DNA from: Erythrobacter sp.
GTDB taxonomy: Bacteria > Pseudomonadota > Alphaproteobacteria > Sphingomonadales > Sphingomonadaceae
Direction of reading: 5' to 3'
DNA length: 7,911 nucleotides
NCBI GenBank assembly: GCA_002695185.1
Contig: NZOF01000193.1
Coordinates: 1-7,911, forward strand
Notes under the pieces: generated by a model
What the model saw: only the letters and a program-made list of their open reading frames with translations
The model's database searches: none
Told to the model about the DNA's origin: nothing
Translations under genes and position numbers: made by a program
In this document: one piece after another, positions 1 through 6,425 of the stretch
How the letters are laid out: each line of letters opens with the position of its first letter
How positions within the stretch are numbered: position 1 is the stretch's first letter

Positions 1-624
1 AGGGATGAATATTTCGCTGACGTCCCGGTGGCGGCAGAAGCGAGCATGTATTTCAAATATGGTCAGAGCGCCCGCGACGATCTGAAGGCTCAGGGCCCGG
101 GGTATTCCACCTTTGAGGCCATTCTCGACGGCGAGCGGACTTCGACGACGCGTTATGATCGCTGGCAGGGAACAGAGAAATGGGCCGGCATCAAGGAAGG
201 GTCTAACGTTCGCTTCTACGAGGAAAAAGGAAACAAGGGGCGAAGTGTCATTGTGAAGGTGATGGACGTTCGCCGGATCGATCATCGAGGGTCGGACAAA
301 GAAGCGCTCGATCGCTGGTCGAAAGCCGAAGGCTGGTCTTCGGAGTTCGGTGCCCAGTCTGCGAGAAAGAATGGCAGCGGGATCCAGATTAGGTACATCC
401 CCCTTCCCGGCCAGGCAGTGCTGGAAGGACGCGCTGCTGATCTGGCAAGTGTTCGAAAGCGTAGTCTGGATCAGATCCAGTCGGATGCCGATTATCTTGA
501 CGGCCGGAACGGGGGCACGTCGCGGAAGATGCCGGAGACGCAGGTAGAGAGATCCAGTAAGGACCAGCGATCGGCTCCTGTTGGCTTGGCGGCTGCGCTT
601 ATGCAGGGCGGGATGGAACGCTGA
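1..624 (+). CDS. C-terminal part of a protein with an ASCH-like domain (5' end outside window)
   Basis: The frame is open from the first base of the window and ends at TGA 622-624, so 207 codons are visible and the true start probably lies upstream; a GTG at 28 or ATG at 46 are possible internal starts. From about visible residue 16 to 135 the pattern matches the ASCH/PUA-like fold: a strand starting MYFKYG, then a Gly-Glu-Arg-Thr-Ser-Thr-Thr-Arg segment (about residues 44-51), an Ile-Lys-Glu-Gly turn followed by a strand (VRFYEEKG), a hydrophobic strand VIVKVMDV, then a Trp-containing helix (LDRWSKAEGW) and a closing strand (IQIRYIPL). ASCH domains bind RNA or modified nucleotides in known cases, and such domains also occur in large phage and plasmid proteins. 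The last 70 residues are polar and probably unstructured. Its 3' end overlaps the convergent 494-residue gene by 26 bases. The fold call is from pattern recognition; the partner domains upstream are unknown. Confidence 0.75.
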   Translation, partial: RDEYFADVPVAAEASMYFKYGQSARDDLKAQGPGYSTFEAILDGERTSTTRYDRWQGTEKWAGIKEGSNVRFYEEKGNKGRSVIVKVMDVRRIDHRGSDKEALDRWSKAEGWSSEFGAQSARKNGSGIQIRYIPLPGQAVLEGRAADLASVRKRSLDQIQSDADYLDGRNGGTSRKMPETQVERSSKDQRSAPVGLAAALMQGGMER

Positions 625-2083
625 TCGCTCGTTCGCTGAGGTCGAACTGGATCTCCGTTTTACCTCCGGCAATGGTTCGAGCTCGGATCACCTTGCCAAG
701 ATACTGGGTGAAAGGATGGCTCACGACTTCGTGTGCCTCCTTTCCCTGTAGGTTCTGAATGATCGATTCCGGCAGGGCTTTGGTTATGATCCGGTCATGT
801 GCCCACTCGGTATCTTCGTTCAGCGCAATGCGGGAGCGAAGGCGTGCTTCCTTGAGGCGGAACGAGACTGACAGCATGCGGCTGGTCTTTTCCGGGTTCG
901 ATTTGACGGGGCGCCCTGCGGATACCGAGGAAACAATCGAGTGCGCGATGCTTCGTTTCGGCGCATCGCCGCGAAGTGCCAATTCGGTAAAACCCTCCCT
1001 CTCCGGCTCAATGAGCTCAAGCAGGTGCTCGGTGATGGGATCGACTAGCACGACATCGCTGCCGATCTTTTTCCGAAGTTGTAGGCGTTTCTTTCGGCGC
1101 TTACGGACCTGGAGAAGTCCGTATTTTAGTGCGGATAGAAGGTCCTTGCCCGGTCTTGGATGATCGAGTTGGCTGTGAAGTTCGTCTGGCGTCTTACCCT
1201 TCACGATCAGACTGCCGATTGGATGATAGCGAACATGATCGTTCAGGTTTTCGTCGATGTCGTCGAAAAAGGCCGAGACGTAGATGGAACCTGATTCAAG
1301 ATAGCTGTTCGTCCATTGGACCGTGAGTGCAGGCGCAATTGCAGGATCATGGGCTCTCACGACCTCATCGAGCCTCTGCATGACGATCGCGATCTCATTC
1401 GTATGCTGCATAGCCTCGGCTAGACCGACAGCCATGGCTTCGCCGGCCTTATCGCCTTCATACGGGTTCATGGAGAATTGCAGGACAATGCTGGTGCCTG
1501 GCAGGCGAACCGTGCTCTCTATGGAATCGCCATGTCCAAGCCACCCCGGTTTTCGCTTCGCGCGAGAAAGAATGTCGCCGACATCGATAAGATCCGGAGA
1601 AAGCCCGACGGTTTTCAGCGAGGTCTTTGAAAGGTCGAGATATGCGGCGAAAGCACTCATGGCTTCCGGGCGGTTATCCAATGCTTGGTCTGTCAGTTCG
1701 TCGCGCAGGACGTCATAACGGATCGAGGGCAGCCGGGGGGCGGTGAATTGGCCCGATCCAGCAGGACTGAAATGAGCCTTCTTAAGGGCCTTCAACCCGA
1801 TTGGACCGGCAAAATATCCGATCTGTCCTTTTCGAGTGCCATAATACTCGAGAAATGCCTGGAGATCGTCGGGGTTGAACCGATCTCTGAAGGCCTTTTC
1901 TGTGACGGCGATCTTGAGATTGTGCGCGAGATATAGGGCCATCGCAATCCGCGCGACCTCGAAATTAGTGATCGGGAGCGCGCTCGATCTAGCTTCTGCG
2001 TAATCAAAATCATCGGCCATCACGACGGCGTCAACGACAAGCTTCGCCGCGGCATAGCCGGGCGTTTGAAAATTATGGTTCAT
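599..2083 (-). CDS. 494-residue protein of unknown function
   Basis: A long uninterrupted frame with ATG at 2083 and TAA at 599-601. I do not recognise the family. A GAG-containing purine stretch (ACGAGAG) precedes the ATG at a reasonable distance, so the start is acceptable but not strong. The protein is soluble-looking: no signal peptide and no membrane segment. The N-terminal 100 residues are helical and alanine-rich; a middle part (about 185-300) alternates beta-like strands and helices (for example LPGTSIVLQFSMNPY and SGSIYVSAFFDDID); a strongly basic patch (RKRRKKRLQLRKK, about residues 327-339) could contact nucleic acid. It is the last gene of the - strand run, 35 bases after the 103-residue gene, so probably co-transcribed with it. 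The stop lies inside the 3' end of the convergent ASCH-like gene. Coding status is well supported by length and by GC-rich codon use like its neighbours; function is not. Confidence 0.85.
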   Translation of the reverse strand: MNHNFQTPGYAAAKLVVDAVVMADDFDYAEARSSALPITNFEVARIAMALYLAHNLKIAVTEKAFRDRFNPDDLQAFLEYYGTRKGQIGYFAGPIGLKALKKAHFSPAGSGQFTAPRLPSIRYDVLRDELTDQALDNRPEAMSAFAAYLDLSKTSLKTVGLSPDLIDVGDILSRAKRKPGWLGHGDSIESTVRLPGTSIVLQFSMNPYEGDKAGEAMAVGLAEAMQHTNEIAIVMQRLDEVVRAHDPAIAPALTVQWTNSYLESGSIYVSAFFDDIDENLNDHVRYHPIGSLIVKGKTPDELHSQLDHPRPGKDLLSALKYGLLQVRKRRKKRLQLRKKIGSDVVLVDPITEHLLELIEPEREGFTELALRGDAPKRSIAHSIVSSVSAGRPVKSNPEKTSRMLSVSFRLKEARLRSRIALNEDTEWAHDRIITKALPESIIQNLQGKEAHEVVSHPFTQYLGKVIRARTIAGGKTEIQFDLSERAISVPSRPA

Positions 2084-2118
2084 GGAACTCTCGTGGGTTT
2101 AAGCAGTGTGCGCCGCTT

Positions 2119-2430
2119 TTAGCGATCGTCGGCCGACTGGATGGCTTCTGCAACCGCTTGTCCGGCACGGTAGAAAGCGTAAGCGGCGCTGTCCTTGATG
2201 CCTGAATAATCGGATTGAATGCCGTCGAACCCGCGCCAGAAATGCGTCGCCCATGCATTTCCCACGCAGCGTATCCCAGATGGATGGATGAAATCCTTGT
2301 GCCTGCTGTCGTAGGTCGCGACTGCAGCATCGAAGTTGCCGCGCATGTATTTCGATCTGAAAGGATTTCGGACCAGGCGAGCCATCTCGCCGTGATGAGA
2401 GCCGATGTTCGGATTGTATCGCGAATTCAT
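2119..2430 (-). CDS. small protein of unknown function, 103 residues
   Basis: The frame is open further upstream to an ATG at 2568, but that longer version would overlap the preceding gene by 68 bases and its first 46 residues look random. The ATG at 2430 has a good ribosome binding site (AGGAA, about nine bases upstream) and gives a compact 103-residue protein beginning MNSRYNPNIG, so I choose it. The C-terminal half has a conserved-looking pattern, GNAWATHFWRGFDG followed by AYAFYRAGQAVAEA, with aromatic and Gly residues spaced as in small plasmid proteins that I have seen only as hypothetical. There is no signal peptide or membrane segment. It sits 70 bases after the 155-residue gene and 35 bases before the 494-residue gene, in the same direction. 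No function can be assigned. Confidence 0.7.
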   Translation of the reverse strand: MNSRYNPNIGSHHGEMARLVRNPFRSKYMRGNFDAAVATYDSRHKDFIHPSGIRCVGNAWATHFWRGFDGIQSDYSGIKDSAAYAFYRAGQAVAEAIQSADDR

Positions 2431-2500
2431 TTGGTTGCGTTCCTGCGCGGCTGCGGAAATGCACACCGATCTAATGATTGTATTATGACGGTAAGAAAGG

Positions 2501-2968
2501 TCATCGACCTTTGCCTTGCACCTGCATGTCGATGGGAATGTAGCTCTCTTCAAACCGTCCAAAAACATAGTCGGTGGAACTGGCGTCGTCTGAAAAGCCG
2601 ATCTGGATAACTCGCGAGGAGATGGAAAACTCGATGCGCTGTGTGCGGCCGTCGATATGGCCAGTGATTTCCCGGCCGATATAATGAGGCATCAGTCGCG
2701 ACGTGCGCGCAATAGCCAAGGTCACGCTATCGGTTTGGGCGAGATCGTCGAAGTGATGATAGGTCGCCGTGATGATGTCGCGAGCGGCGATCCAGCCGTT
2801 GACGTCGGAGTCCTCGAGAGACGGCATTTTGGCGGACATGGCATAGACATAGGCACCTGCTTGGCGGGCGGTCCGGAAGATGCCGTGGTGTTCTGCTTGG
2901 CCTTCTTGACGGCGCTGAGAGGTGAGTATGCGCCTCGATGCCATATCGATGACTGTCGCTGACCTCAT
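2501..2968 (-). CDS. 155-residue protein of unknown function
   Basis: ATG at 2968 is preceded by a strong ribosome binding site (GAAGGA, eight bases away), which fixes the start. The protein begins MRSATVIDMASRR and has a polar, mixed alpha/beta composition without signal peptide or membrane segment. Residues about 35-80 (ARQAGAYVYAMSAKMP to ATYHHFDDLA) look helical; the C-terminal half (REITGHIDGRTQRIEFSI, then SSRVIQIGFSD) looks like a run of short strands, suggesting a small beta-rich domain. I do not recognise the family. It begins 49 bases after the stop of the metalloprotease-like gene and is probably in the same transcript; the 70-base gap after it contains only the ribosome binding site of the next gene and no clear terminator. 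Confidence 0.75.
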   Translation of the reverse strand: MRSATVIDMASRRILTSQRRQEGQAEHHGIFRTARQAGAYVYAMSAKMPSLEDSDVNGWIAARDIITATYHHFDDLAQTDSVTLAIARTSRLMPHYIGREITGHIDGRTQRIEFSISSRVIQIGFSDDASSTDYVFGRFEESYIPIDMQVQGKGR

Positions 2969-3017
2969 GGCTTTTCCTTCGTAGCGGATGATACCTCCTC
3001 TGCGGCTGGGAACAGAA

Positions 3018-3581
3018 TTATATGGCGTCCTGCATCCACTTTTTAAGCTTCGGAAATTCGCGGATGCTACCCAAAAAGCCAGCGGCCCGGAGGCCGTTTA
3101 TGCCGACGTATTGGCCCATGCCTAACCCGAGCCTGACAGCGTCGCCCTGCCCGTCGTATTGCTTCGAGCAGATGATCTGGTCAGGTGTGTAGCCGCAGGC
3201 AGTGCCAAAGGCGTAGGCCCATGCAGTGGCTTCTGGGTCTGAGCACTGCAGGCACGCATGGATGAAATCGTCATGCAAGACCTCCTGCATGCGCTCTTCC
3301 AGAAGCGCTCCAAGGAAGCGATGAGCGGTAACGATGTCGCCATTGGCGTGAGGCCTGCCGGCAGGGGGCATCGTTGCGATATGACCTGCTTCATGCAGAA
3401 TGTCGGAAACAGCTGCGGACGGATCATAAAAGATCGAACCGCTTTCTATGCGGACGCCTTTGAGGAAGCCTGTGGCGCCCGCGCGTTCTGCAGTCGGAAT
3501 GCCGATGGCTGTAAGTGCGTCGGCAAGGGCGCATAGGCCCTTTGAGGCAACGCTGGACAGGTCAGGTTGGATTTTGCTCAT
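3018..3581 (-). CDS. HEAGH zinc-metalloprotease-like protein
   Basis: The start at 3581 makes an ATGA overlap with the methyltransferase stop, and GGAAG lies eight bases upstream; an upstream in-frame ATG at 3596 is possible but adds only five residues and overlaps more. The 187-residue protein has HEAGH at residues 63-67, fitting the HExxH zinc site in which two His bind zinc and Glu is the catalytic base. Just before it, SIFYDPSAAVSDIL resembles the strand and helix that normally lead into this site. A second conserved-looking segment, DPEATAWAYAFG (about residues 115-126), offers Glu117 as a third zinc ligand, as in gluzincin-type enzymes. There is no signal peptide, so it would act in the cytoplasm. 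Related small HEAGH/EATAW proteins occur on plasmids and phages, usually uncharacterised. Overlap with the methyltransferase implies translational coupling. The substrate is unknown and peptidase activity is inferred only from the motif. Confidence 0.85.
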   Translation of the reverse strand: MSKIQPDLSSVASKGLCALADALTAIGIPTAERAGATGFLKGVRIESGSIFYDPSAAVSDILHEAGHIATMPPAGRPHANGDIVTAHRFLGALLEERMQEVLHDDFIHACLQCSDPEATAWAYAFGTACGYTPDQIICSKQYDGQGDAVRLGLGMGQYVGINGLRAAGFLGSIREFPKLKKWMQDAI

Positions 3582-4426
3582 GCGGCCATCTTCCATCGAC
3601 CATCTTCGGCGCGCTGTCCACGCTGCTGGAGGACTTGCCTGACCTTCTCCCGCCAGAATTTATTGGCGGTGGGACGGCGCGGTTCGATCTCGCGGTAGAT
3701 GCTTTGGAGTGGGGCGCTTCCGCCAAGGTTCCTCAGTGCCTGTTCGATGCATGCAGCCCAGCCTGAGCGCCCTTCCGCCAGGGCGGTTCGGTAGATCTTG
3801 GGCATATCATTGATGGCTGCTGTTTCGTGATAGAGGATGAGGCCGCTAAGCGAGGGCTGCGGATCCTTGGTGAAGCGTGCCAGCATAAGCGGCAGCTTCA
3901 GTCCGCAAAACAGGTTACGCGGCGTCATTTCCTGAGAGAGCGACCATTCCCGGTTCCAGCGTACGACATTGCCGGCGGTCTGGAAGAAGTAAGCGGGTAG
4001 AAGCATGACGACCTGTCCACCGTCGTCGAGAAGCTTGTGGGAGCGATTGAGGAATCCGTCAAAGATGTCGAATTCGAAAGGCGGATTGCCAAGGATGCAA
4101 TCGGCTCGGTCGACGGGTAGCTCGATGGATCGAAAGTCTCCGACATGAACCTCGTGCCCTTTGCCTTGTGCGATCTGAGCGAGCTTCGGATCGATCTCCA
4201 CGCCTATGCCTCGATAGTTGTCAGGCAAGGCGTCAAGAAAGCGGCCGATGCCTGCAGAAGGTTCGATTACGACAGCGCCGGTCTCGAATTTAGGCAGAGC
4301 GTGCTGGACGATCATCTCTGCGGCCCAGCTCGGCGTCATGAACTGGCTGAGCGACGCGTTATATTGGATGGGAGCGTCTGCAGGGCGCGCAACTTCAGGC
4401 TGCGCGAACAGGTCGAGCATTGTCAT
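3578..4426 (-). CDS. DNA N6-adenine methyltransferase-like protein (orphan, no restriction partner seen)
   Basis: This 282-residue protein has the class I SAM-dependent methyltransferase core in the order typical of N6-adenine enzymes. A QYNASLSQFMTPSWAAEMIV stretch (residues 21-40) matches motif X; EPSAGIGRF (55-63) is motif I, which binds S-adenosylmethionine; VEID (76-79) gives the acidic residue of motif II; VGDF (95-98) matches motif III; NPPFEF (114-119) is the catalytic motif IV of the (N/D)PP(Y/F) type. The C-terminal third lacks an obvious target-recognition domain and ends in a basic helical region (NKFWREKVRQVLQQRGQ). It is expected to methylate adenine in DNA, perhaps protecting a mobile element from host restriction, but specificity cannot be read from the sequence. 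ATG at 4426 has AGAGAAG upstream; ATG at 4420 is an alternative. No endonuclease gene is next to it. The stop overlaps the next gene by ATGA. Confidence 0.9.
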   Translation of the reverse strand: MTMLDLFAQPEVARPADAPIQYNASLSQFMTPSWAAEMIVQHALPKFETGAVVIEPSAGIGRFLDALPDNYRGIGVEIDPKLAQIAQGKGHEVHVGDFRSIELPVDRADCILGNPPFEFDIFDGFLNRSHKLLDDGGQVVMLLPAYFFQTAGNVVRWNREWSLSQEMTPRNLFCGLKLPLMLARFTKDPQPSLSGLILYHETAAINDMPKIYRTALAEGRSGWAACIEQALRNLGGSAPLQSIYREIEPRRPTANKFWREKVRQVLQQRGQRAEDGRWKMAA

Positions 4427-4429
4427 GGG

Positions 4430-4595
4430 TTACTTCTCTGGTTTGGGAGATGCGTGGGAGCGCGCGATTAGCGCGGCTGGGCCTTCGGTCGTAGGTTCGG
4501 ATTGCGGGTACGAAAGAGGCGCGATGGCATCGATACAGCGGATAAGCTGCTCAAGTCCTCGTCTCTCCATTGGTGTGGTTCGAAATCTATGGGTA
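4430..4595 (-). pseudogene. degenerate partial copy of the 154-residue gene
   Basis: Bases 4447-4555 match 5905-6016, the 3' end of the intact gene at 6391-5927, at roughly 85 percent by eye. The match resumes at 4559-4595 against about 6081-6120. Between the two blocks the copy has 3 bases where the intact gene has 64, a net loss of 61 bases that shifts the frame. The conserved residues therefore fall in two frames: IDFEPHQWRDED (intact: IEFEARPWRDEG) in one, and LEQLIRCIDAIAPLS (intact: LEQLTSCINAIAPLS) in the other. Nothing equivalent to the first half of the protein is seen. The second frame is open from an ATG at 4570 to TAA at 4430-4432, giving a possible 46-residue product ending three bases before the methyltransferase start, but it has no ribosome binding site. 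I read it as a decayed duplicate; translation of the short frame is possible but unsupported. Confidence 0.75.
4447..4555 (-). repeat. direct repeat, copy A (inside the degenerate gene copy)
   Basis: This segment of about 109 bases is in the same orientation as copy B at 5905-6016 and differs from it by about 13 substitutions and three single-base gaps in my hand alignment. A central stretch (cgaaagaggcgcgatggcat) is identical in both. Copy A and copy B flank the 349-residue gene and its promoter, with a repeat-to-repeat distance of about 1.46 kb. Confidence 0.8.
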
Positions 4596-4658
4596 ACGTC
4601 ACCGTCCGGCTAGACGCGTTGAATGGACGCCCCCTCCGGTGACGTTGCCCTGTCACCG
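4595..4658 (-). promoter_or_regulatory. overlapping inverted repeats that could form two competing hairpins
   Basis: A perfect 10-base inverted repeat, AACGTCACCG at 4595-4604 and CGGTGACGTT at 4637-4646, shares its second arm with another perfect pair, CGGTGAC at 4637-4643 and GTCACCG at 4652-4658. In - strand RNA the upstream hairpin has an eight-base loop and the downstream one a 32-base loop, and they cannot form together. They begin 26 bases after the stop of the 349-residue gene. No run of U follows either stem, so this is not a classic intrinsic terminator; it may be a transcript-end or processing structure, or a scar at the edge of the duplicated segment. Confidence 0.45.
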
Positions 4659-4684
4659 CCCCATAGTCCGGTAGCAGAATTCAG

Positions 4685-5734
4685 CTATCTAACGTTGTAG
4701 ACCTTGTCGGCGAAGCCGTTGCCCGGATTGATGATCGCCTCATTCACCCAAGTCGTGCGTCCATCTGACAGTCGCCTTACATGTCCGCGGCGCAGGTGGG
4801 TTCGCGGAGATGCATGGCCTTGGCCAGTTCCGTCAGCCCGGTTAGCTCCGACCTGGCTCCCCGAAACCGTAAGGTAATGGAAGGAGAAAAGGGGCGGCTT
4901 CTTGGCCCTTTTACGTTCCTTTTGAAGGAAGGCCGATGGCTCACAACGTTCGGTCTTCACATTCTGGCACGACAGGGCCGTAACGAGATCCTGGATCCAG
5001 TTTGCCTCGTTGGCAACGTCGTGATGCACGCCCTGCAACGCCGTATTACCGCGAATGCCGTAGTTACGCTGATAGCTCGTGGGGAGAATGACGACAGGCA
5101 CATAAGGGATGCCTTTGCGTGACCCTTTTGTGTCGACGCCATGCTTCTTCAGCATCGCGATGATATCGTCCTGGTAGGCGCTGTCTTCGCTCTTTTGAAC
5201 AATCAGGTTCGGATCGTAGCTCTGGAATAGACCCGCTGGAACGATCTCCCACCGCTTGATGGGATCGAGGTAATAGATCGACATGGTTATTCGTCCGACA
5301 GGCGCCTGCACTCGTTCTCCTCTGGCGTATTTCAGCGCACTCGGGGCCTTTTTCAGCTTTTCGTGATCGTCGGTAATTTCGCCGAGGATTTCGCGATTCA
5401 CCTCAAAGGAAAGACTGATCCTTCGCGTTGATGTATGCATTGAGACCTCGGACAGCTTGCTTTGATGTTCGGACTGCAGGCTGTCCATCATCGTTGCTGA
5501 ATCGCGCGTCCACTGCGTCTCGATCGCTGTGAAAGGATAAGGGAGGCGACCAGCTGGCAGACTGTCTGGCATCTGCCCCCAGGAATGTATGAGCTCCCCG
5601 TTTTCGGGCAGGACGAACTTTTCCGAGAGGGCGATTAGCTCGCAAACCTTGAGCACTTGCGGAAAGTCAGCGCTTCCTTTTTCGTGTTTGCGCAGGCTCT
5701 GGATTGCCTGGGTACAGTAATTCAGTCTCTGCAT
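4685..5734 (-). CDS. 349-residue phage/plasmid-type protein of unknown function with C-terminal HLRRGH motif
   Basis: ATG at 5734 has GGAGA six bases upstream and TAG ends the gene at 4685-4687. The protein resembles a family of unknown function that I recall from phages and plasmids. Visible hallmarks are an N-terminal segment ending in LPAGRLPYPFTAIE (about residues 59-72), a central mixed alpha/beta part, a helix with NWIQDLVTALSCQNVKTE (about 245-262), a basic stretch (KERKRAKKP, 272-280) followed by FSFHYLTV, and a C-terminal ASPRTHLRRGHVRRL segment (308-322) ending in TTWVN. The His/Arg cluster suggests nucleic-acid or metal binding, but no enzyme fold is evident. No signal peptide or membrane segment is present. 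It has its own promoter at 5831-5860 and lies between direct repeats A and B, so it may be a separately acquired unit. Coding status is firm; the family comparison is from memory and the function unknown. Confidence 0.85.
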   Translation of the reverse strand: MQRLNYCTQAIQSLRKHEKGSADFPQVLKVCELIALSEKFVLPENGELIHSWGQMPDSLPAGRLPYPFTAIETQWTRDSATMMDSLQSEHQSKLSEVSMHTSTRRISLSFEVNREILGEITDDHEKLKKAPSALKYARGERVQAPVGRITMSIYYLDPIKRWEIVPAGLFQSYDPNLIVQKSEDSAYQDDIIAMLKKHGVDTKGSRKGIPYVPVVILPTSYQRNYGIRGNTALQGVHHDVANEANWIQDLVTALSCQNVKTERCEPSAFLQKERKRAKKPPLFSFHYLTVSGSQVGANRADGTGQGHASPRTHLRRGHVRRLSDGRTTWVNEAIINPGNGFADKVYNVR

Positions 5735-5830
5735 GGGATCTCCGGCGATTTAGGTTGTTGTGTTTGTGGGCTGCTGCTCGGCTTGGATCTGGGGCGCGCT
5801 AGGCATCTGCAAGCAACCCAATTCAGGGAA

Positions 5831-5860
5831 ATTATAGGATTGACCGGGGAGAGCCGCCAA
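5831..5860 (-). promoter_or_regulatory. sigma70-type promoter for the 349-residue gene
   Basis: On the - strand, TTGGCG (5860-5855) is followed after 18 bases by a perfect TATAAT (5836-5831). Transcription would start near 5824, leaving a leader of about 90 bases before the ATG at 5734. The leader holds an 18-codon open frame (ATG at 5806 to TAA at 5750-5752, beginning MPSAPQIQAEQQ) that ends 15 bases before the gene start, but no ribosome binding site precedes it. Confidence 0.6.
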
Positions 5861-5904
5861 AAGTCGTTCCTGATCGTAATGACGAGATAGGTTCTGTAAG
5901 CACT

Positions 5905-6016
5905 GAGATGCGTGGGATCGCGCGATTTAGCGCGGCTGGGGCTCTTCGGCCGTGGGGTCGATTTGCATGCACGAAAGAGGCGCGATGGCATTGATACAGC
6001 TGGTAAGCTGTTCAAG
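5905..6016 (-). repeat. direct repeat, copy B (3' end of the intact 154-residue gene)
   Basis: Copy B covers the last 30 codons of the 154-residue gene plus about 22 bases after its stop. The similarity to copy A continues past the stop codon here, because an extra base in copy B (gatttagc against gattagc) creates the TAA that ends this gene, whereas copy A stays open. Confidence 0.8.
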
Positions 6017-6391
6017 GTTCGGGCGCGAAATGCTCCAGACAGACCAGGATCGGCTGCCAACGCGAATGACTGCTTCGCCTTCGTCTCTCCAAGGGCGTGC
6101 TTCGAATTCGATGGACCATGTGGGAGCGTCGTTCATGGCGATCGCTATCTCACTGAGGTCTTCTTCTCGGCGCAGATGCTGGTAGCCTGGCGGGCAAAGC
6201 TCGGTGAACTTGCGCTGGTAGTAGCGGAGGCGTGCTTGGGCCTGAGCGCCGCTGCACATCATCGCGGTGGCGACGGCGATCGACATTGCATGTCGAAGCA
6301 TGGGGGCGTCGGCTATGTCAAATTCCAGCGACCGTATGCGCTCGCCGTTGCCCTCGGTATCGAGGGTGATTTCTTCGCGGGTGATGGGCAT
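5927..6391 (-). CDS. 154-residue protein of unknown function
   Basis: ATG at 6391 has AGGA about seven bases upstream, which supports this start. I do not recognise the family. Residues 1-30 are acidic and polar (MPITREEITLDTEGNGERIR); residues 31-53 (MLRHAMSIAVATAMMC then SGAQAQA) look strikingly like a Sec signal peptide, so an internal start at 6301 would give an exported form, but no ribosome binding site precedes that ATG. The central part carries RLRYYQRKF and a Trp-rich strand region (TWSIEFEARPWRDEGEAVIRV, about 91-111, then SWSVWSISRP), and the C-terminus has LEQLTSCINAIAPLS, the piece kept in the broken copy at 4430-4595. The partial conservation of two blocks in that copy supports real coding here. 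The gene starts 104 bases after the pilin stop and has a short palindrome in its upstream region. Confidence 0.75.
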   Translation of the reverse strand: MPITREEITLDTEGNGERIRSLEFDIADAPMLRHAMSIAVATAMMCSGAQAQARLRYYQRKFTELCPPGYQHLRREEDLSEIAIAMNDAPTWSIEFEARPWRDEGEAVIRVGSRSWSVWSISRPNLEQLTSCINAIAPLSCMQIDPTAEEPQPR

Positions 6392-6425
6392 GGATTTTCC
6401 TGCGTAGTGAAGGCAGAGGATTTGT

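Noticed and set aside
2431..2568. N-terminal extension of the small 103-residue gene to an ATG at 2568
   Set aside because: It would overlap the preceding gene by 68 bases, has no better ribosome binding site and adds residues that look like a shadow of the other frame.
4468..4656. 62-codon open frame on the - strand
   Set aside because: Only a short part (IDFEPHQWRDED) is meaningful, as a remnant of the duplicated gene; the rest is an out-of-frame reading, so it is treated as part of the pseudogene.
5722..6060. 112-codon open frame on the - strand sharing a VSMPSRLFR segment with the frame at 4468-4656
   Set aside because: The shared peptide is simply the shifted reading of the direct repeat; the frame overlaps the 154-residue gene and the promoter region and has no ribosome binding site.
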